Source of the DNA: Candidatus Gallibacteroides avistercoris | GTDB taxonomy: Bacteria; Bacteroidota; Bacteroidia; Bacteroidales; CHK158-818 | NCBI GenBank assembly: GCA_018714665.1 | Contig: DVNA01000081.1 | Coordinates: 1 to 8,480, forward strand | Length of the DNA: 8,480 nucleotides | Direction of reading: 5' to 3' | Shown: piece after piece, positions 1 through 5,732 of the stretch | Layout of the letters: every line of letters starts with the position of its first letter | How positions within the stretch are numbered: the stretch's first letter is position 1 | Program-made: the position numbers and the translations under genes | Notes under the pieces: model-generated | Seen by the model: the letters and a program-made list of their open reading frames with translations, nothing else | What the model was told of the DNA's origin: nothing | The model's database searches: none

Positions 1-97
1 ATATGACCTGTTTGATAGGTTGGTTAAGATTGCCGCCATTTACACATCGGACATCAAATGGAGAGACTACTACTTACCGGACGATGAAATCGTTTAA
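1..97 (+). CDS. C-terminal end of an unidentified protein (partial, 5' end outside window)
   Basis: An open frame enters from the left edge (first full codon at position 2) and ends at a TAA at 95-97. It gives 31 residues beginning YDLFDRLVKI and ending YYLPDDEIV. The mix of charged and aromatic residues and the roughly 45% GC content look like real coding sequence. The DNA becomes very AT-rich straight after the stop, as expected at a gene end. The fragment is too short for me to recognise a family, and no function is proposed. The other two plus-strand frames give either an immediate stop or a less protein-like translation. Confidence 0.55.
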   Translation, partial: YDLFDRLVKIAAIYTSDIKWRDYYLPDDEIV

Positions 98-218
98 GGT
101 TTGTTAGTACATTTATCACCACACGGAGAAAGTTTTCAACACATATCCAACGGTTTAAATTGTAAAATTGTAATATTTTATTTAAGAAAATAGCTGCTCA
201 TCCAAAGGGAATACAACA

Positions 219-258
219 TATCGGATAAAAAATCAAACGATTTTTTTCTTGTCCGATA
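219..258 (+). terminator. Imperfect hairpin, possible terminator of the upstream gene
   Basis: TATCGGA at 219-225 is the reverse complement of TCCGATA at 252-258. Inside it, AAAAAATC (227-234) pairs with GATTTTTT (239-246) around an AAAC loop. The two helices are separated by an asymmetric internal loop (1 base on the left, 5 on the right). It lies about 120 bases after the stop at 97. There is a T-run within the structure, but no clean T-tract follows the outer stem, so it could be a weak terminator or only a structured leader element. Confidence 0.3.
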
Positions 259-385
259 ATCTTTTGATTCAGATTTTTGTCTAAAAAGATAGCCTGAAAA
301 GTCATATTTTGGGATAAGTTCAGGTAAAAATGGCAGGAAAATAAAAATAAGAGAATCATTTAGATAAAAATATAGAGTTTTTGCG

Positions 386-393
386 TACTTTTG
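386..393 (+). promoter_or_regulatory. Putative Bacteroidetes -7 promoter box for glsA-glsB
   Basis: TACTTTTG matches the TAnnTTTG -7 consensus of the Bacteroidetes primary sigma factor. It ends 28 bases before the chosen glsA ATG, leaving a leader of about 20 bases. No clean TTTG -33 element is visible 19-21 bases upstream; TTTA at 358-361 is the nearest and is slightly too far away. The assignment rests on consensus and position only. Confidence 0.45.
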
Positions 394-421
394 GCGAGGA
401 TATTTTTTGAGAATAGAATTA

Positions 422-1246
422 ATGGAAACAAACTTTCCAATGCAAATAGACATTGAAAAGGTCGTTAAAAAAAAGGCCCCGGAATTGGGGAAAAAGTTAC
501 CGGCTTTTTTGTTTCGCTTCTTGGAAAAAACGATTTGTCAAGAACAGATGAATGCCATCTTGCGCAAGTATGCCGGATGTGAAGGAGTCGATTTTGCCAA
601 AGCGTTGTTGTCAGAGTTGAATGTAACCACCCGGGTAGAAGGGATGGAGAACATCCCGGAGAAAGGTCGTTTTACCTTTGCCTCGAATCATCCTTTGGGC
701 GGGCTGGACGGTGTAAGTTTCGTCTCCATCTTTGGCGAAAAGTACCCCTCGAATATCAAGTTCGTCGTAAACGATTTGCTGATGAACGTCAAACCTTTGG
801 CTCCGGTATTCCTGCCTATCAACAAGCACGGGGCACAAGCCAAAGGGGCAGCAGAAGAGTTGGCTCGGGCATACGAGTCGGATCAGCAGATATTCGTATT
901 TCCTGCCGGGTTGGTTTCGCGCATACAAAAGGGAGGCATTGCAGACTTGGAGTGGAAAAAATCTTTCATCGCCAAGACCGTGCAGTATCAGCGGGACGTT
1001 ATCCCGGTCTATTTTGAAGGGTTGAACAGTCGGTTCTTTTACCGGTTGGCATGGTTGCGCAAGAAGATGGGCATTAAGGTAAACATAGAGATGATTTACC
1101 TGCCCAGTGAGATGTTCAAGAGCAGAAACAAAACATTTACCATACATGTCGGCAAACCCATTCCCTGGCAGAAGTTCGACAACAGCAAGAGCCAGGCCCA
1201 GTGGGCGGCCTATGTAAAAGAGGTTGTATATAAATTGAAAAAATGA
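422..1246 (+). CDS. glsA: GlsA-like lysophospholipid-type O-acyltransferase (glycine lipid biosynthesis)
   Basis: A 274-residue protein of the PlsC-like (LPLAT) superfamily, often labelled 'hemolysin' or '1-acyl-sn-glycerol-3-phosphate acyltransferase'. The acceptor-site motif is ASNHPLGGLDG (residues 87-97), with H90 as the likely catalytic base. FPAGLVSR (160-167) takes the place of the usual FPEGTRS block, and IHVGKPIPW (241-249) is typical of the family C-terminus. There is no obvious membrane-spanning helix, which suggests a peripheral inner-membrane enzyme. In Bacteroides, GlsA adds the second, ester-linked fatty acid to the N-acyl-glycine made by GlsB. The gene directly downstream is GlsB-like, 13 bases away, which strongly supports this role over phosphatidic acid synthesis. 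The ATG at 422 is preferred to an in-frame TTG at 407; an ATG at 440 is also possible. The spacing of H and D is HX5D rather than the classical HX4D. Confidence 0.85.
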   Translation: METNFPMQIDIEKVVKKKAPELGKKLPAFLFRFLEKTICQEQMNAILRKYAGCEGVDFAKALLSELNVTTRVEGMENIPEKGRFTFASNHPLGGLDGVSFVSIFGEKYPSNIKFVVNDLLMNVKPLAPVFLPINKHGAQAKGAAEELARAYESDQQIFVFPAGLVSRIQKGGIADLEWKKSFIAKTVQYQRDVIPVYFEGLNSRFFYRLAWLRKKMGIKVNIEMIYLPSEMFKSRNKTFTIHVGKPIPWQKFDNSKSQAQWAAYVKEVVYKLKK

Positions 1247-1259
1247 CATTCATCAAATT

Positions 1260-2213
1260 ATGGAAAATATAATAGCACCTGTTGATAAGGAAATCATCAA
1301 GTCAGAACTGACACCAGATAAATTTATGCGCACTACGCGCAAAGGGAACAACGAAATATATATATTTTCCCATACCGAAGCACCCAATACCATGCAGGAG
1401 GTGGGGCGCCTCAGGGAGATCGCATTCCGTCAAGCGGGCGGAGGAACGGGGCTTTCGGTGGATATTGATGAATATGATGTCATGCCGAACCCTTACAGGC
1501 AGCTCATTGTCTGGAATCCCGAAGCCGAGGAGATTCTGGGTGGGTACCGTTTCCTGGTAGGCAGCGATGTCTCCTATTTCGAGAATGGGCAACCGAAGCT
1601 GGCCACCTCGCACATGTTCCATTTTTCAGAACGTTTTTTGAAAGATTATATGCCCAGTACGCTGGAACTGGGCCGTTCGTTCGTTACGTTGGAGTACCAG
1701 TCGTCCAAGTCCGGGTCGAAAAGCCTTTTTGCTCTTGACAACCTGTGGGACGGATTGGGAGCACTTACGGTCGATTACCCACAAGTACAGTATTTCTTCG
1801 GGAAAGTAACCATGTATCCCAGTTATCCTTCGGAAGGGAGAAACATGATTTTGTATTTCCTCAACAAACATTTCCCCGACCCCGACCGGTTGGTTTGGCC
1901 GGTTCATCCGTTGGAAACCCATACCGATGTGGCCAAAATGGAAAAGTTGTTCCGTTATGACAGCTTTAAGGACGACTACAAGGTGTTGAACAGTGAGATT
2001 CGGAAATTAGGGTTCAACATCCCGCCGTTGGTGAATGCCTATATGAGCCTGTCTCCCACCATGCGGATGTTCGGAACCGCCATAAACGACGAGTTCGGCG
2101 ATGTCGAGGAGTCAGGTATTCTGGTCGCTGTCAAGGAGATTCTCGAAGAGAAGCGTTCGCGTCACATCGAGACGTACGATAAGTTTGGTACCACTAAGCT
2201 CTCCATTAGATAA
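1260..2213 (+). CDS. glsB: GlsB-like GNAT-fold N-acyltransferase (glycine lipid biosynthesis)
   Basis: A 317-residue protein of the OlsB/'hemolysin' acyltransferase family, with a GNAT-like fold. Visible family signatures are LREIAFR (51-57), the ELGRSF block (136-141) that matches the conserved ELGR of OlsB enzymes, and a C-terminal region around IPPLVNAYMSL (254-264). OlsB acylates ornithine; the Bacteroides homologue GlsB transfers a 3-hydroxy fatty acid to the amino group of glycine, the first step to glycine lipids and their serine-containing derivatives. The gene follows the O-acyltransferase by 13 bases, so both steps are probably made from one transcript. The ATG at 1260 is preceded by an A-rich leader without a clear Shine-Dalgarno, normal for the phylum. 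Glycine rather than ornithine as substrate is inferred from lineage and gene pairing, not read from residues. The TAA stop abuts the terminator stem. Confidence 0.85.
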   Translation: MENIIAPVDKEIIKSELTPDKFMRTTRKGNNEIYIFSHTEAPNTMQEVGRLREIAFRQAGGGTGLSVDIDEYDVMPNPYRQLIVWNPEAEEILGGYRFLVGSDVSYFENGQPKLATSHMFHFSERFLKDYMPSTLELGRSFVTLEYQSSKSGSKSLFALDNLWDGLGALTVDYPQVQYFFGKVTMYPSYPSEGRNMILYFLNKHFPDPDRLVWPVHPLETHTDVAKMEKLFRYDSFKDDYKVLNSEIRKLGFNIPPLVNAYMSLSPTMRMFGTAINDEFGDVEESGILVAVKEILEEKRSRHIETYDKFGTTKLSIR

Positions 2214-2246
2214 AAAAATCCCGGAAGGTAACTTCCGGGATTTTTT
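2213..2246. terminator. Bidirectional intrinsic terminator between glsB and the DUF3109 gene
   Basis: AAAAAATCCCGGAAG (2213-2227) pairs perfectly with CTTCCGGGATTTTTT (2232-2246) around a GTAA loop, a 15-bp stem with a GC-rich core. The A-run on the left and T-run on the right give a U-tract after the hairpin on both strands. It begins at the last base of the glsB stop codon and lies 6 bases past the stop of the convergent minus-strand gene, so one structure can end both transcripts. Confidence 0.9.
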
Positions 2247-2252
2247 ATTTTG

Positions 2253-2828
2253 TTATTTCAGCTGCGGCAGCTCTTTGACGGCAGCCTCCAACTGTTCGTA
2301 CCACGCTTTCCCGAATTTTCGGATCAGCGGCTCTTTCAGGAACTGGTAGGCCTTGACTCCCTCCTTCCGTCCGAGAACGGCAGCCGCTTTGCATATCTTC
2401 CATTTGTGCAGGTTGACAGCCGTATATTCTCCGAACTGTTTTATCCGTATGGGGTAGAGGTGGCAGGAGATGGGTTTGTAAAAGGAGGTTTTTCCCTGTC
2501 GGAAAGCTTTTTCGATGGCACATTGGCACATCCCACCTTTGTCGTAACAGGTAAAGACGCAATCTTTTCCGTTGACGATGGAGGTTACCAAATCGCCCTC
2601 CTCGTCGATGTAGCTGACCCCCTGTTCCTGGATTTTTCCCTGGGCGGCCGGGGTGAGGTCGTCCCACACAATCGGCAACAACTCATCCAGGATGTTTTTT
2701 TCTTCCGCTTCGATCGGGGCTCCGGCATCGCCTTCGATGCAGCAGGCTCCCAGACATTTGCCCAAATCGCAGACAAAATATTTTTCCAGGACGTCGAAGC
2801 TGATGACCGTATTCTCTATTTGTAGCAT
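2253..2828 (-). CDS. DUF3109 family cysteine-rich protein
   Basis: A 191-residue protein recognised as the DUF3109 family, common in Bacteroidetes and annotated only as a domain of unknown function. It has ten cysteines: C20, C25, C29, C30, C90, C94, C101, C103, C122 and C146. The most recognisable parts are CDLGKCLGACC (20-30) followed by IEGDAGAP, then CAIEKAF, and the SCHLYP block (121-126). This layout resembles the YkgJ-type zinc/iron-chelating proteins, so a metal or iron-sulfur site is a reasonable inference, but no reaction is known to me. There is no signal peptide or membrane segment, so it is probably cytoplasmic. The start at 2828 gives MLQIENTVIS, a typical N-terminus for the family. 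It lies on the same strand as gpmI, 77 bases downstream of it, with the gpmI terminator in between and only about 20 bases of leader left for a promoter. Confidence 0.85.
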   Translation of the reverse strand: MLQIENTVISFDVLEKYFVCDLGKCLGACCIEGDAGAPIEAEEKNILDELLPIVWDDLTPAAQGKIQEQGVSYIDEEGDLVTSIVNGKDCVFTCYDKGGMCQCAIEKAFRQGKTSFYKPISCHLYPIRIKQFGEYTAVNLHKWKICKAAAVLGRKEGVKAYQFLKEPLIRKFGKAWYEQLEAAVKELPQLK

Positions 2829-2848
2829 GGTTTTGAATATTTCGGGAT

Positions 2849-2882
2849 AAAAAGAGTGGATTCCGTAAAGCGGAATCCACTC
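2849..2882 (-). terminator. Intrinsic terminator downstream of gpmI
   Basis: GAGTGGATTCCG (2854-2865) pairs perfectly with CGGAATCCACTC (2871-2882) around a 5-base loop. Read on the minus strand, the 12-bp stem is followed by TTTTTAT (down to 2847), the usual U-tract. It starts 23 bases after the gpmI stop codon and ends about 20 bases before the DUF3109 start codon, so it should reduce transcription into that gene. Confidence 0.88.
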
Positions 2883-2905
2883 CCTGTTTGGTTATGAAAA
2901 ACGGG

Positions 2906-4429
2906 TTATTTGATTAATCCGTGTCCGGTCATTTCCGCAGGAGGCGTGATACCCAGGATCTGGCAGATCGAGGGAGCCACATCCGCCAGAATACCGTTTT
3001 CTACCTGGGCCGACTTGTTGTCGGAGATGTAGATAAAGGGAACGGGGTTGAGCGAGTGTGCCGTATTGGGCGTACCGTCGGCGTTGATTGCATTATCGGC
3101 ATTGCCGTGGTCGGCAATGATAATCGATTCGTATCCGTTTGCCTTGGCAGCTTCTATGACATCTTTTACACAGGCATCTACGGCCACTACCGCTTTCTGG
3201 ATGGCTTCCAGTACACCGGTATGTCCTACCATGTCGCCGTTGGCGAAGTTGCAGACAACCAGGTCGAAACGGTTGCTGTTGAGCGCCTCAACCAAAGCGT
3301 CTTTAACTTCGTAGATACTCATCTCCGGTTTCAGGTCGTAGGTGGCCACTTTGGGCGACGGGATCAGGATACGTTCTTCCAGGTCGAACTCTTTTTCACG
3401 TCCGCCCGAGAAGAAGAAGGTAACGTGCGCATATTTTTCCGTTTCGGCAATACGCAGTTGCCGCAATCCGGCTTTGCTTACCACCTCGCCGAGGGTATTG
3501 GCTACATTTTCTTTGTCGAAAAGGATGTGTACCCCGGTGAATTTGGCATCGTACGGCGTCATGCAGCAGTAGTAGAGCGGCAGGGTATGCATCCCGGCTT
3601 CGGGCATATCCTGTTGGGTCAGTACGATGGTCAACTCTTTGGCGCGGTCGTTGCGGTAGTTGAAGAAGATAACCAGGTCGTTGGGCTTGATAACGCCTAC
3701 CGGTTGGCCGTTTTCATCCACGTGCACGATCGGTTTGATGAATTCGTCCGTAACGTCGGCATCGTAAGAGGCCTTCATTGCCGTCTGCATATCGGTAAAG
3801 GGAGCCCCTTTGCCGTTCACGATCAGGTCGTAAGCCTCTTTTATGCGTTCCCACCGTTTGTCGCGGTCCATAGCATAGTAACGTCCGATGATGGATGCGA
3901 TTTTTCCAGTTGATTTGGCCATGTGCTCTTCCAGTTGTTTGATAAAGCCCAAACCGCTGTGCGGGTCGGTATCGCGGCCGTCCATAAAGCAGTGGACGAA
4001 TGTCTTTCCGATGTTGTACTCCTTGGCTATGTCGCATAGTTTTTCCAGGTGATTGAGAGAGCTGTGTACGCCTCCGTCCGAAACCAGGCCCATGAAGTGA
4101 ACCTGTACGTTGTTTTTCTTGGCGTATTCAAAAGCCGCTTTTATTTCGGGGTTTTGCAGGATGGAGTTGTCTTTGCAGGCCCGGTTGATTTTTACCAGGT
4201 CCTGATAAACGACGCGTCCGGCACCGATGTTCAGGTGTCCCACTTCCGAGTTTCCCATTTGTCCGTCAGGTAATCCGACGTTTTCGCCGGATGCCTGTAA
4301 TTGAGAATGGGGATAGTTGGCTAACAGATAATCCCAATACGGGGTAGGGGTATTGCTGATAACGTCGGCTTTGGAATGGTTGCCGATTCCCCATCCGTCG
4401 AGGATCAATAAGAATGCTTTCTTTTTCAT
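2906..4429 (-). CDS. gpmI: 2,3-bisphosphoglycerate-independent phosphoglycerate mutase
   Basis: Interconverts 3-phosphoglycerate and 2-phosphoglycerate in glycolysis and gluconeogenesis, using two metal ions (usually Mn2+) and a phosphoserine intermediate; cytoplasmic. The 507-residue length fits the family. The alkaline-phosphatase-like metal and catalytic residues are all visible: D11 in LILDGWG, the nucleophile S61 in MGNSEVGH, D399 and H403 in NGDMVGH, D440 and H441 in IADHGNAD, and H458 in NTAHSLNP. Substrate-site blocks VSDGGVHS (117-124) and FMDGRDTDP (148-156) are also present. The start is the ATG at 4429 (MKKKAFLLILDGWG). The same frame stays open upstream to 4600, but that stretch crosses the promoter region and the start of the divergent gene and has no family similarity. 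A -7-like box at 4467-4474 leaves a leader of about 30 bases, and a strong terminator follows the gene. Confidence 0.97.
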   Translation of the reverse strand: MKKKAFLLILDGWGIGNHSKADVISNTPTPYWDYLLANYPHSQLQASGENVGLPDGQMGNSEVGHLNIGAGRVVYQDLVKINRACKDNSILQNPEIKAAFEYAKKNNVQVHFMGLVSDGGVHSSLNHLEKLCDIAKEYNIGKTFVHCFMDGRDTDPHSGLGFIKQLEEHMAKSTGKIASIIGRYYAMDRDKRWERIKEAYDLIVNGKGAPFTDMQTAMKASYDADVTDEFIKPIVHVDENGQPVGVIKPNDLVIFFNYRNDRAKELTIVLTQQDMPEAGMHTLPLYYCCMTPYDAKFTGVHILFDKENVANTLGEVVSKAGLRQLRIAETEKYAHVTFFFSGGREKEFDLEERILIPSPKVATYDLKPEMSIYEVKDALVEALNSNRFDLVVCNFANGDMVGHTGVLEAIQKAVVAVDACVKDVIEAAKANGYESIIIADHGNADNAINADGTPNTAHSLNPVPFIYISDNKSAQVENGILADVAPSICQILGITPPAEMTGHGLIK

Positions 4430-4466
4430 ATTCGTAGTTTGTTTGTTCTCTATATTTTTCCGGAGG

Positions 4467-4474
4467 CAAAGGTA
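4467..4474 (-). promoter_or_regulatory. Putative -7 promoter box for gpmI
   Basis: On the minus strand the sequence reads TACCTTTG, a full match to TAnnTTTG, and continues CC, as in many Bacteroidetes promoters. It lies 37 bases before the gpmI ATG. I see no good -33 TTTG at the expected distance. Its position supports the start at 4429 and argues against the longer open frame, since translation of that frame would begin upstream of this promoter. Confidence 0.6.
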
Positions 4475-4509
4475 TAAATTTTCTGTTTTCGGTATATTAT
4501 AATTTTGTA

Positions 4510-4517
4510 TATCTTTG
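4510..4517 (+). promoter_or_regulatory. Putative -7 promoter box for the SpoU/TrmH methyltransferase gene
   Basis: TATCTTTG matches TAnnTTTG and ends 21 bases before the ATG at 4539. A weak -33-like TTTTC is at 4486-4490. The TTG at 4515, where the open frame could first start, lies within this box, which favours the ATG at 4539 as the true start. This box and the gpmI box on the other strand are 35 bases apart. Confidence 0.6.
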
Positions 4518-4538
4518 ACTTGTGAAAATGCAAAAAAG

Positions 4539-5069
4539 ATGAAAAAAAGGACGATTCTCGAATTGGGGAGGATAACGCAGCAGGAGTTCAAGCAGGCCAA
4601 AAAGATTCCGTTGGTGGTAGTGCTCGATCATGTCAGGAGTTTACACAATGTAGGGTCGGTGTTCCGGACCTCCGACGCCTTTTTGGTCGAATCCGTTTTT
4701 TTGTGTGGTATTACAGCCGTCCCGCCGCATCCGGAGATTCACAAAACCGCCTTGGGTGCCGAAGATACGGTGGCGTGGCAATACCGGGAGGATACGTGCC
4801 AGGCGGTAACCGAGTTGAAAGAGGCGGGTTATACGGTGTATGCCATCGAACAGGTGGAGGACAGCCTCTCTCTTCCGGAGTTGCGATTGGACAAACATCA
4901 AAAATATGCCGTCGTGCTGGGAAACGAAGTAAAGGGAGTACAGCAGTCGGTGGTGGATTTGTGCCACCAGAGTGTCGAGATACCCCAGTTCGGCACCAAA
5001 CATTCGTTGAATGTTTCGGTAACGGCGGGGCTTGTCATCTGGGACTTTTTCAAACAGCTTTATTATTGA
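4539..5069 (+). CDS. SpoU/TrmH-family RNA 2'-O-ribose methyltransferase
   Basis: A 176-residue SPOUT-class methyltransferase that uses S-adenosylmethionine to methylate a ribose 2'-OH in tRNA or rRNA. All three family motifs are visible: motif 1 is DHVRSLHNVGSVFRTSDAF (30-48) with N37 and R43; motif 2 is VVLGNEVKGV (125-134); motif 3 runs from IPQFGTKHSLNVSVTAG (148-164) and includes the S156-L157-N158 signature of the trefoil-knot cofactor site. The protein has the catalytic SPOUT domain and almost nothing else, lacking the N-terminal RNA-binding domain of rRNA enzymes such as RlmB. That makes a tRNA substrate somewhat more likely, but the target nucleotide cannot be read from sequence. The ATG at 4539 is used; a TTG at 4515 overlaps the promoter box. 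The last 7 bases overlap the convergent gene, and no terminator is visible between them. Confidence 0.9.
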   Translation: MKKRTILELGRITQQEFKQAKKIPLVVVLDHVRSLHNVGSVFRTSDAFLVESVFLCGITAVPPHPEIHKTALGAEDTVAWQYREDTCQAVTELKEAGYTVYAIEQVEDSLSLPELRLDKHQKYAVVLGNEVKGVQQSVVDLCHQSVEIPQFGTKHSLNVSVTAGLVIWDFFKQLYY

Positions 5070-5716
5070 GGCTTGCGCGGCAACCGCAAAAAGGTAAGCC
5101 CGGAGAGTTGCAGGTGTCCGTTTTGCAGAAATACCCCGAATCTCCCCGCAGGTGGCGTGTCGATACCGTCGTCTGTAAAGATGTGTTGTCCGTTTACCGA
5201 TACCGTTAACCGGTTCTCTTCGTGCCGGAGCTCCACGGCGTAGCGGTTGGCCGAATCCGGTTGCAGGGCGCAGGAGTCTGTCCGGTTGGCCGCAGGGCTG
5301 AAAAGATAGGCCTTTTGGCTCTTCGGCGAGAAGGAGAGGATGTAACTCTGGCTGTATAGGAAAGGAAAATGTCGGTTTCGGGAGAACGGCGGTTGCAGGT
5401 TGTCGCCGACCGCCCAGATACACCCCCATATTCCTCCGGTGTTGTTATCGCTCTCTTCTGCCGTAAACCGGATAACGGATCTTTGCGGCATTACCCGGTC
5501 GTACCATAACAGGGCCGGTTGGGCGGAACGGATATGCAACGTATCCTCCTTATAGGAGGTGGCGATGCCCTCCACGTCGTCCCCTTCCGCGCTCCATTCC
5601 AACATCCCGTTTTGAAAATCTACGCATACGGTATTCTTTTGGAGCTCTTCGTATAGCACCCACCAGGAAAACCCGATAACCATGGCCAGCAGGGCGATCA
5701 TGTTCAGGATACGCAT
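5063..5716 (-). CDS. Membrane-anchored protein with LamG/concanavalin-like C-terminal region, function unknown
   Basis: A 217-residue protein. Residues 4-22 form a single hydrophobic segment (MIALLAMVIGFSWWVLY region), either a signal anchor or an uncleaved signal peptide; no lipoprotein cysteine box is visible there. The remainder is predicted outside the cytoplasm and beta-rich. The C-terminal part, around RYAVELRHEENRLTVSVNG (158-176), then GRFGVFLQNG (191-200) and LQLSGLTF (202-209), has the pattern of a LamG/concanavalin-A-like jelly roll, similar to the tail of DUF1080-type domains. I recognise no catalytic residues, and a sugar-binding role would be a guess. It starts 16 bases after the lpdA stop and is probably the last gene of that operon. 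Its stop codon lies inside the 3' end of the convergent methyltransferase gene (7-base overlap). Confidence 0.75.
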   Translation of the reverse strand: MRILNMIALLAMVIGFSWWVLYEELQKNTVCVDFQNGMLEWSAEGDDVEGIATSYKEDTLHIRSAQPALLWYDRVMPQRSVIRFTAEESDNNTGGIWGCIWAVGDNLQPPFSRNRHFPFLYSQSYILSFSPKSQKAYLFSPAANRTDSCALQPDSANRYAVELRHEENRLTVSVNGQHIFTDDGIDTPPAGRFGVFLQNGHLQLSGLTFLRLPRKPQ

Positions 5717-5732
5717 ACGGCGTTTTTCGTTT

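Larger units (their letters stand above)
98..421. other. AT-rich intergenic region of about 320 bases
   Basis: This is the only gap longer than 300 bases. It is strongly AT-rich, with long A and T runs. A minus-strand open frame of 91 codons spans 178-453, but it overlaps the start of glsA and its translation is mostly F, L, S, Y and K, typical of AT-rich non-coding DNA. I see no tRNA and no known riboswitch. What it holds is an imperfect hairpin at 219-258 and a -7-like box at 386-393 that probably drives glsA. Confidence 0.6.

Noticed and set aside
178..453. Minus-strand open frame of 91 codons upstream of glsA
   Set aside because: Low-complexity F/L/S/Y/K-rich translation in AT-rich DNA, overlaps the glsA start and promoter-like box, and resembles no family I know.
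2921..3913. Long plus-strand open frame of 330 codons opposite gpmI
   Set aside because: Antisense shadow of a well-supported gene; its translation has no recognisable domain and the gpmI catalytic motifs are intact on the other strand.
4430..4600. 57-residue N-terminal extension of the gpmI frame
   Set aside because: It crosses both promoter boxes and the start of the divergent gene, and the family N-terminus (MKKKAFLLILDGWG) begins exactly at the ATG at 4429.
4641..5429. Minus-strand open frame of 262 codons opposite the methyltransferase
   Set aside because: Covers the SpoU/TrmH gene antisense and part of the LamG-like gene in another frame; composition rich in R, P and Q, typical of a shadow frame.
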